Below, one piece after another: positions 59,930 through 64,000 of a stretch of 64,000 nt of DNA. Position 1 is the first letter of the stretch; each line of letters begins with the position of its first letter. The notes beneath the pieces were generated by a model that worked only from the letters and a program-made list of their open reading frames with translations, was not told the DNA's origin and made no database searches. The DNA is taken from contig NZ_QPJY01000005.1 of assembly GCF_003337735.1 (NCBI RefSeq), forward strand, positions 142,265-206,264, written 5' to 3'. A program made the position numbers and the translations under genes. This DNA is from Thioalbus denitrificans. GTDB taxonomy: Bacteria; Pseudomonadota; Gammaproteobacteria; DSM-26407.

Positions 59930-60649
59930 ATGAAAGGACGGATATTCGGGGGGATGGCGCTGTCGGGACTGGTTCTGGCGGCCCTGGCCTGGACGCAGCC
60001 GGCGACCGCGCTGGAGGTCAATATCGCCGAGTTGATCCCCTATGTGGATGTGATGCACGAGGGCAAGAAGGTGCGCGTGATGCGTATCCAGGATACCGAT
60101 CACGCGCTCACGGGGGGGTTCACCAAGACCTCGCGTCCGTGCCCGCCCTTCTGCTACCACCCGATGCAGGTGGCGCCCGGGGTGGCCACGGTGGGCGAGG
60201 TGGAACTGGTTAAGTTCATGGCCGACGAGGTGAACCGCGGCACCGGCCTCATCATCGATGCGCGCACCCCCCAGTGGTATCAGGGCGGGACCATCCCCGG
60301 CTCGGTGAATATCCCCTTCACCATTCTTTCCGGGGACGATATCAAGGCGCCGGAGCTGCAGGCGGCGATGGAGCGGTTCGGCGCCCGGCAGAAAGCCCCG
60401 GGGGAGATGGAGCCGGGGTTCCTCCAGCGCCTGTTCGGCGGGGCCGGGACGAACGACTCGCCCTGGGACTTCACCCAGGCGAAGAATCTGCTGCTGTTCT
60501 GCAACGGTCCCTGGTGCGACCAGTCGCCGCGGGCCATCAAGGGGCTGCTCAAACTCGGCTACCCGGCCGACAAGCTCTTCTACTACCGGGGCGGGATGCA
60601 GAACTGGCAGGTCGGCGGCTTCACCACGGTGGTGCCCGAAGGCGGCTGA
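59930..60649 (+). CDS. Periplasmic rhodanese-like domain protein
   Basis: 239 residues with a signal peptide (ALSGLVLAALAWTQPATA, cleavage after ALA near 27). A rhodanese fold follows: VELVKFMADEVNRGTGLIIDARTPQWYQGGTIPGSVNIP, then LLLFCNGPWCDQSPRAIKGLLKLGYPADKLFYYRGGMQNW. The active-site Cys is in the CNGPWCDQS loop, which carries a second Cys. An extra CPPFCYHP motif lies near residue 65. Sulfur-transfer or redox role in the periplasm is plausible, as in sulfur-oxidising relatives (inference). Ribosome site GGAGG. Confidence 0.88.
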   Translation: MKGRIFGGMALSGLVLAALAWTQPATALEVNIAELIPYVDVMHEGKKVRVMRIQDTDHALTGGFTKTSRPCPPFCYHPMQVAPGVATVGEVELVKFMADEVNRGTGLIIDARTPQWYQGGTIPGSVNIPFTILSGDDIKAPELQAAMERFGARQKAPGEMEPGFLQRLFGGAGTNDSPWDFTQAKNLLLFCNGPWCDQSPRAIKGLLKLGYPADKLFYYRGGMQNWQVGGFTTVVPEGG

Positions 60650-60657
60650 ACCGCGGA

Positions 60658-60697
60658 CCCCGGACGGCGACGGGCGGTGGCCTGTCGCCGTCCGGGG
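60658..60697. terminator. Bidirectional hairpin between rhodanese gene and rsmE
   Basis: CCCCGGACGGCGAC and GTCGCCGTCCGGGG form a perfect 14-bp stem with a 12-base loop in the convergent gap. There is no T tract. Confidence 0.7.
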
Positions 60698-60710
60698 CGG
60701 TGTCCGCCCG

Positions 60711-61445
60711 TCAGCCCAGATCGCCCCACAGGTGCTGGAGCACCGCGATGGCGGCAAGCCCCGCGGTTTCGGTGCGCAGCACGCGCGGCCCCAGCCTGAC
60801 CCCCACGTAGCCCGCCCGGCGCGCAAGAGCGCGCTCCTCCCCGTCCAGCCCGCCCTCGGGACCCACCAGCAGCGTCACCCTGCCGTTCTCCGGCGGCGGC
60901 AGCGCCCGGGCTGTCGTGGCGGCCTCCGGATCGAGCAGCAGCCGCAGTCCTCCCGGCGCCGGTTGCAGGCAGCCATCCAGCGGCGTGATGCCCGCCAGGG
61001 TGGGTGGGCATGTGCGTCCCGACTGTTCGCAGGCGGCAATGATGACCCCGCGCCAGTGCTGCAGCCGCTTCTCCTGCCGGGCGCGGTCGAGCTGGACCAC
61101 CGAGCGCCGCGTGATGACGGGGGTGATCGCGGCCACGCCCAGCTCCACGGCCTTCTGCAGGGTGTAGTCCATCCGCTCTCCGCGGGAGATGCCCTGCTGC
61201 AGCTCGATGCGCAGGGGCGACTCGACCGCGGGCCGGAGCGGCGGCTCCAGGACCACCCGCGCCGCCGAGCGGCCCAGGTGTTCGATCCGCCCCGGGTACT
61301 CCAGTCCGCTGCCGTCGAACAGGATGATGGGGCTGGCCGGCGCGAGGCGCAGGACCCGTCCCAGGTAGTGGGCGCTCTCCTTCGGCAGCTCCACCGTCGT
61401 CAGGCCGTGGAGGTTGTCCGGATGGTACAGGCGCGGAATACGCAT
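60711..61445 (-). CDS. rsmE: 16S rRNA (uracil1498-N3)-methyltransferase RsmE
   Basis: 244 residues. RIPRLYHPDNLHGLTTVELPKESAHYLGRVLRL is the N-terminal PUA-like part; the SPOUT domain ends with VTLLVGPEGGLDGEERALARRAGYVGVRLGPRVLRTETAGLAAIAVLQ, the knot and SAM site. It methylates U1498 in the ribosomal decoding region. Fifty bases downstream of the asnB stop on the same strand, possibly co-transcribed. Confidence 0.97.
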   Translation of the reverse strand: MRIPRLYHPDNLHGLTTVELPKESAHYLGRVLRLAPASPIILFDGSGLEYPGRIEHLGRSAARVVLEPPLRPAVESPLRIELQQGISRGERMDYTLQKAVELGVAAITPVITRRSVVQLDRARQEKRLQHWRGVIIAACEQSGRTCPPTLAGITPLDGCLQPAPGGLRLLLDPEAATTARALPPPENGRVTLLVGPEGGLDGEERALARRAGYVGVRLGPRVLRTETAGLAAIAVLQHLWGDLG

Positions 61446-61495
61446 GGATCAGCCACTCGTGAACGGTAGTGTGTAGGGGGAGCCGGGCGCCGGGC

Positions 61496-63436
61496 TCAGC
61501 CCGCGGGACCGTTTCCGGCTCCAGGCTGTGGTGGCAGGCTCCACTCGCGCAGGATTCCCTGCAGGGTTTCCCCGTCGGCCCCGCGCAGGGGCGAGGGTGC
61601 ATCCATCACGGACGGGACCGCGGTGTCGGGCGGCCCGAGGACGCCGTCGCGGAATACCGCCAGCGCCATGGCCTCATATAGATGGCTCACCGCGTACATG
61701 TCGATATGCCTCCCCTGGACGCCCCGCTCGAACAGCTGGTCGAGGGGAGTGGCCGCGAACAGGGCATCGGCGCCTTCCAGGTATTTCTCCCGGAAGTGTG
61801 GGTAGATACGGCGCAGGATGCGTGCCGCCATCAGGTCGACCGAGGAAACGGCGCCGGTGCGGTAGAAGTTCACCTTGCGGCGCTCGACGGGATAATCCGG
61901 CAGGCGGCGCGCCAGCTGTTCCCGGACGATGCGCTTGTCGAAGAACAGCCGCGGGTGCAGGCGGGCGGGGATGCCGGCGAGCAGCTCCACCAGCCGGTGG
62001 TCCAGGAACGGCACCCGGGATTCGATGCCCTGGATCGCGCTGGTCCGGTCCTCGTGCCAGAGGTTGTAGCGCTGCAGGAAGCGGGCGCTGGAGAGCATCT
62101 CCAGGTGGTAGGGGTCCTGTCCAGCCGTGGCCGGATTGGCCGGGCCGTCGTCGGCGAGGAGCCTGAAGTACCGCTCCGGAATCCCGGCCGCTGACCACTC
62201 CGGCCAGCGCTGCTTCCTGTACAGGTGGCCGAGATAGCGGTCCCAGTCCGCACGCTGCGAATGCAGGGGCGAGGAGTAGCCGCCGGCGAACTCGTCGGCG
62301 CCCTGGCCGAGCAGGATGACCTTGAGACCGGGCACTGCCGTTTTCGCGTAGCGGTGCAGTTCGTGCTTGAGCAGCCACTCCATCTCGAAACGGGGCGACT
62401 CCATCATCCACACCAGGTACTCGAAATGCTGCAGATCGAAGCCCAGCGTATCGAGGAGGGTGTCCCGATCGTAGATGACGGCGTGGAAGGGCAGGCCGAG
62501 CCGGTCCGCGGTCCGGGCGGCCTGCTCCACGTCGCCGACCCGGACCGTGGTCCGCTCCACCACCGTAAAGCAGTGCAGGTTCGGCTGGTGCGCCGCGGCG
62601 ATGGCCGCCAGCAGGCAGGAGTCCACTCCGCCGCTGAGGAACAGGCCCACCGGAACGTCGCTCATCAGCTGTCGCCGCACGCTGTCCTCGAGCAGCTCGC
62701 CGTAGCGCTCGATGCAGATCTCCGGCTCGGTGGTCCGGTCCTCGTCCACGCCCGGCAGGTGATCGGCAAGCCGCCAGTAGGGAGCGGTCGCGGGCCCCCG
62801 CTCCCGGCTGCAGGCGAGGTACTCACCGCCGGGCAGATGGTGGACGCCGGTGACGAAGCTGGGGGTGCGCCCCGGCTGCTTCCCGGGTCGGCCGATATCG
62901 CTCCAGTTCAGCGTCCGCGGACAGCGGGGATGGGCCAGCAGGGCCTTGAGCTCGGAGGCGAACAGCAGGGCGCCATCCACGTGGGCGTAGTAGAGGGGCT
63001 TGATGCCGAGGCGATCCCGGGCCAGCAGGAGCTTCTGCCGGCGGCGATCCCAGACCAGGATGGCGAACATGCCGTTCAGCTCGCGGAGACACTCCTCCCC
63101 CAGCTCCTCGTAGAGGTGCAGCACCACCTCCGAATCGGAGCGGGTGCGGAAGGCGTGTCCGCCGGCGAGCCGGGCGCGCAGTTCCCGGTGGTTGTAGATC
63201 TCCCCGTTGACCGCCACCAGGATGCTCTCATCCTCGTTCCAGATGGGCTGGCGGCCGGTTCCCGGATCGATGATGGCGAGGCGGCGGAACACCAGCGACA
63301 GCACCCCGTCGTCGTAGAACTGCTCGTCATCGGGCCCGCGCCGCGCCAGGCGCTGGCCCATCCGGGCGAGAATCCGGCGCCGTTCACCGGCGGCGATGGG
63401 GTTGCGGTAGTCGATGAAGCCGGCCAGTCCACACAT
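61496..63436 (-). CDS. asnB: Asparagine synthetase (glutamine-hydrolysing) family protein
   Basis: 646 residues from ATG 63436. The chain begins MCGLAGF, so Cys2 becomes the N-terminal nucleophile of the class II glutaminase domain (AVNGEIYNHRELRA, ELNGMFAILVWDRRRQKLLLARDRLGIKPLYY). The synthetase half has the PP-loop VGLFLSGGVDSCLLAAIA and LLGQGADEFAGGY. Length fits AsnB or exopolysaccharide-type amidotransferases, so the acceptor may be Asp or another acid. The start is preceded by a C-rich stretch (CCCCCTCCCC) without a Shine-Dalgarno, which is unusual. Palindromic operator candidates lie upstream. Confidence 0.92.
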   Translation of the reverse strand: MCGLAGFIDYRNPIAAGERRRILARMGQRLARRGPDDEQFYDDGVLSLVFRRLAIIDPGTGRQPIWNEDESILVAVNGEIYNHRELRARLAGGHAFRTRSDSEVVLHLYEELGEECLRELNGMFAILVWDRRRQKLLLARDRLGIKPLYYAHVDGALLFASELKALLAHPRCPRTLNWSDIGRPGKQPGRTPSFVTGVHHLPGGEYLACSRERGPATAPYWRLADHLPGVDEDRTTEPEICIERYGELLEDSVRRQLMSDVPVGLFLSGGVDSCLLAAIAAAHQPNLHCFTVVERTTVRVGDVEQAARTADRLGLPFHAVIYDRDTLLDTLGFDLQHFEYLVWMMESPRFEMEWLLKHELHRYAKTAVPGLKVILLGQGADEFAGGYSSPLHSQRADWDRYLGHLYRKQRWPEWSAAGIPERYFRLLADDGPANPATAGQDPYHLEMLSSARFLQRYNLWHEDRTSAIQGIESRVPFLDHRLVELLAGIPARLHPRLFFDKRIVREQLARRLPDYPVERRKVNFYRTGAVSSVDLMAARILRRIYPHFREKYLEGADALFAATPLDQLFERGVQGRHIDMYAVSHLYEAMALAVFRDGVLGPPDTAVPSVMDAPSPLRGADGETLQGILREWSLPPQPGAGNGPAG

Positions 63437-63525
63437 GGGGAGGGGGTTGCTGTTTCGGAAGTGACGGGATGGTATCGGAAGGTGGGCTTCGATGTCACGG
63501 TGGCGTGTGGCCACCGGGGTCGATC

Positions 63526-63545
63526 ATGTTGCAAATCGGCAACAT
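63526..63545. promoter_or_regulatory. Operator-like palindrome 1, asnB / secreted-protein gene region
   Basis: ATGTTGC-AAATCG-GCAACAT, perfect 7-bp half sites over six bases, in the divergent region between asnB and the gene at 63663. Its GTTGC-N6-GCAAC core is repeated at 63621. Confidence 0.55.
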
Positions 63546-63620
63546 TTGGTTGCTGACGGGAAGTTGGCTGTTGCATGGGTTGTTTTTCACTGACTTTCAG
63601 TTATGGTATTCCAAGGTGAA

Positions 63621-63636
63621 GTTGCCCACGTGCAAC
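63621..63636. promoter_or_regulatory. Operator-like palindrome 2
   Basis: GTTGC-CCACGT-GCAAC, same half sites and spacing as the palindrome at 63526, 27 bases before ATG 63663. It would overlap the initial transcribed region or promoter of that gene. Confidence 0.55.
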
Positions 63637-63662
63637 ATCGTTCTGTATGTGGAGGGGGGTAC

Positions 63663-64000
63663 ATGGACTTCAAGAAGAAACTGCTCAATCTGGCGATCGC
63701 CTCGGTCGTGGCATCGGGTCCGGTCGCCGCGGTGGCGGCGGACGTGGTCAATCTGCTCGGCACCGAGGGGGGCAAGCTCAACATCAGCCTGCATGCCGAC
63801 CACAGCAATCGGGATGTGAAGCAGGACGGTTCGACCACCCTGCTGGATGAGGCGGGCTTCTACGATGCCTATGTCGATGAGTTCGACAACCTCATCGAAA
63901 CCGAGGGCGAAATCAGCGCCTCGGTGCGCAACCTCAAGGCCGAGGAGCGCCAGCAGCACCTCTACCTGCAGATCGCCTATGCCGTCAGCCCACGGATCCA
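63663..64000 (+). CDS. Secreted or outer-membrane protein, N-terminal part (cut by window edge)
   Basis: The first 112 residues: a signal peptide (FKKKLLNLAIASVVASGPVAAVA, cleavage near 26) followed by a mature region that looks beta-rich and acidic (LGTEGGKLNISLHADHSNRD, EISASVRNLKAEERQQHLYLQIAYAV). I cannot assign a family; a barrel or surface protein is possible. GGAGGGGGG lies just upstream of ATG 63663. Preceded by the two GTTGC-N6-GCAAC palindromes, so probably a regulated gene. Confidence 0.7.
   Translation, partial: MDFKKKLLNLAIASVVASGPVAAVAADVVNLLGTEGGKLNISLHADHSNRDVKQDGSTTLLDEAGFYDAYVDEFDNLIETEGEISASVRNLKAEERQQHLYLQIAYAVSPRI

Noticed and set aside
59212-60021. Minus-strand frame across the MITE-like element and the exported-protein gene
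   Set aside because: Crosses the inverted repeat and has no family features; the plus-strand genes have signal peptides and ribosome sites.

Overview
The window is about 64 kb of high-GC, gene-dense chromosome from a gammaproteobacterium. Gene content and order fit a Chromatiales/Ectothiorhodospiraceae-like or pseudomonad-related lineage; I cannot name the species. The order thiS-thiG-trmB ... hemW ... rdgB ... DUF4426-metW-metX-yggU-yggT-proC-yggS / pilT-pilU ... pyrC'-pyrB-pyrR-yqgF-yqgE-tonB ... gshB / pilG-pilH-pilI-pilJ-chpA-chpC is essentially the backbone known around pilT and the Chp cluster of Pseudomonas aeruginosa, with local insertions (a SulP/SLC13 transporter pair, a PyrK-like gene, an ApbE gene).

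Layout. 1-16 kb: a truncated Crp/Fnr regulator, a small membrane protein behind a predicted FNR-type promoter, a cNMP-binding/EAL protein, an agmatinase-family enzyme, an EEP hydrolase plus PLD-VTT membrane protein pair, tRNA-Phe, yggX-mutY-asmA, a host-attachment-family protein, a ZntB-type transporter, the RimB/RimK/AstE-like group and a phytase-like esterase. 16-20 kb: an outer-membrane barrel candidate, then a gene-free stretch carrying three tandem small-RNA-like units on the minus strand downstream of tRNA-Gly. Each unit has an FNR-like box and a -10 at matching spacing, a shared TCCATCTGG core and an intrinsic terminator. 20-37 kb: thiamine thiazole genes, trmB, a degenerate GGDEF/EAL multi-receiver protein, anion transporters, rof, hemW, rdgB, the methionine genes metX/metW and proC/yggS. 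37-59 kb: type IV pilus retraction motors, the pyrimidine operon with an inactive-looking dihydroorotase, TonB/ApbE/GshB and the complete-looking twitching chemosensory operon. 59-64 kb: a MITE-like inverted-repeat element, a periplasmic rhodanese, rsmE, asparagine synthetase and the start of a secreted protein with palindromic operator candidates.

How the parts connect. PilT/PilU retract the type IV pilus; PilG/H/I/J, ChpA and ChpC set pilus output. Two c-di-GMP-type proteins (one with intact EAL residues, one degenerate) are natural partners of that surface-motility system, although this is inference. The FNR-like sites next to a Crp/Fnr-family gene suggest an oxygen or redox response that includes the sRNA array.

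The most unusual content is intergenic: the tandem FNR-box sRNA array, and a set of tandem 7-9-nt 'word' repeats and modular composite palindromes. The palindromes share outer arms but have different inner arms, and they sit against the 3' ends of genes.
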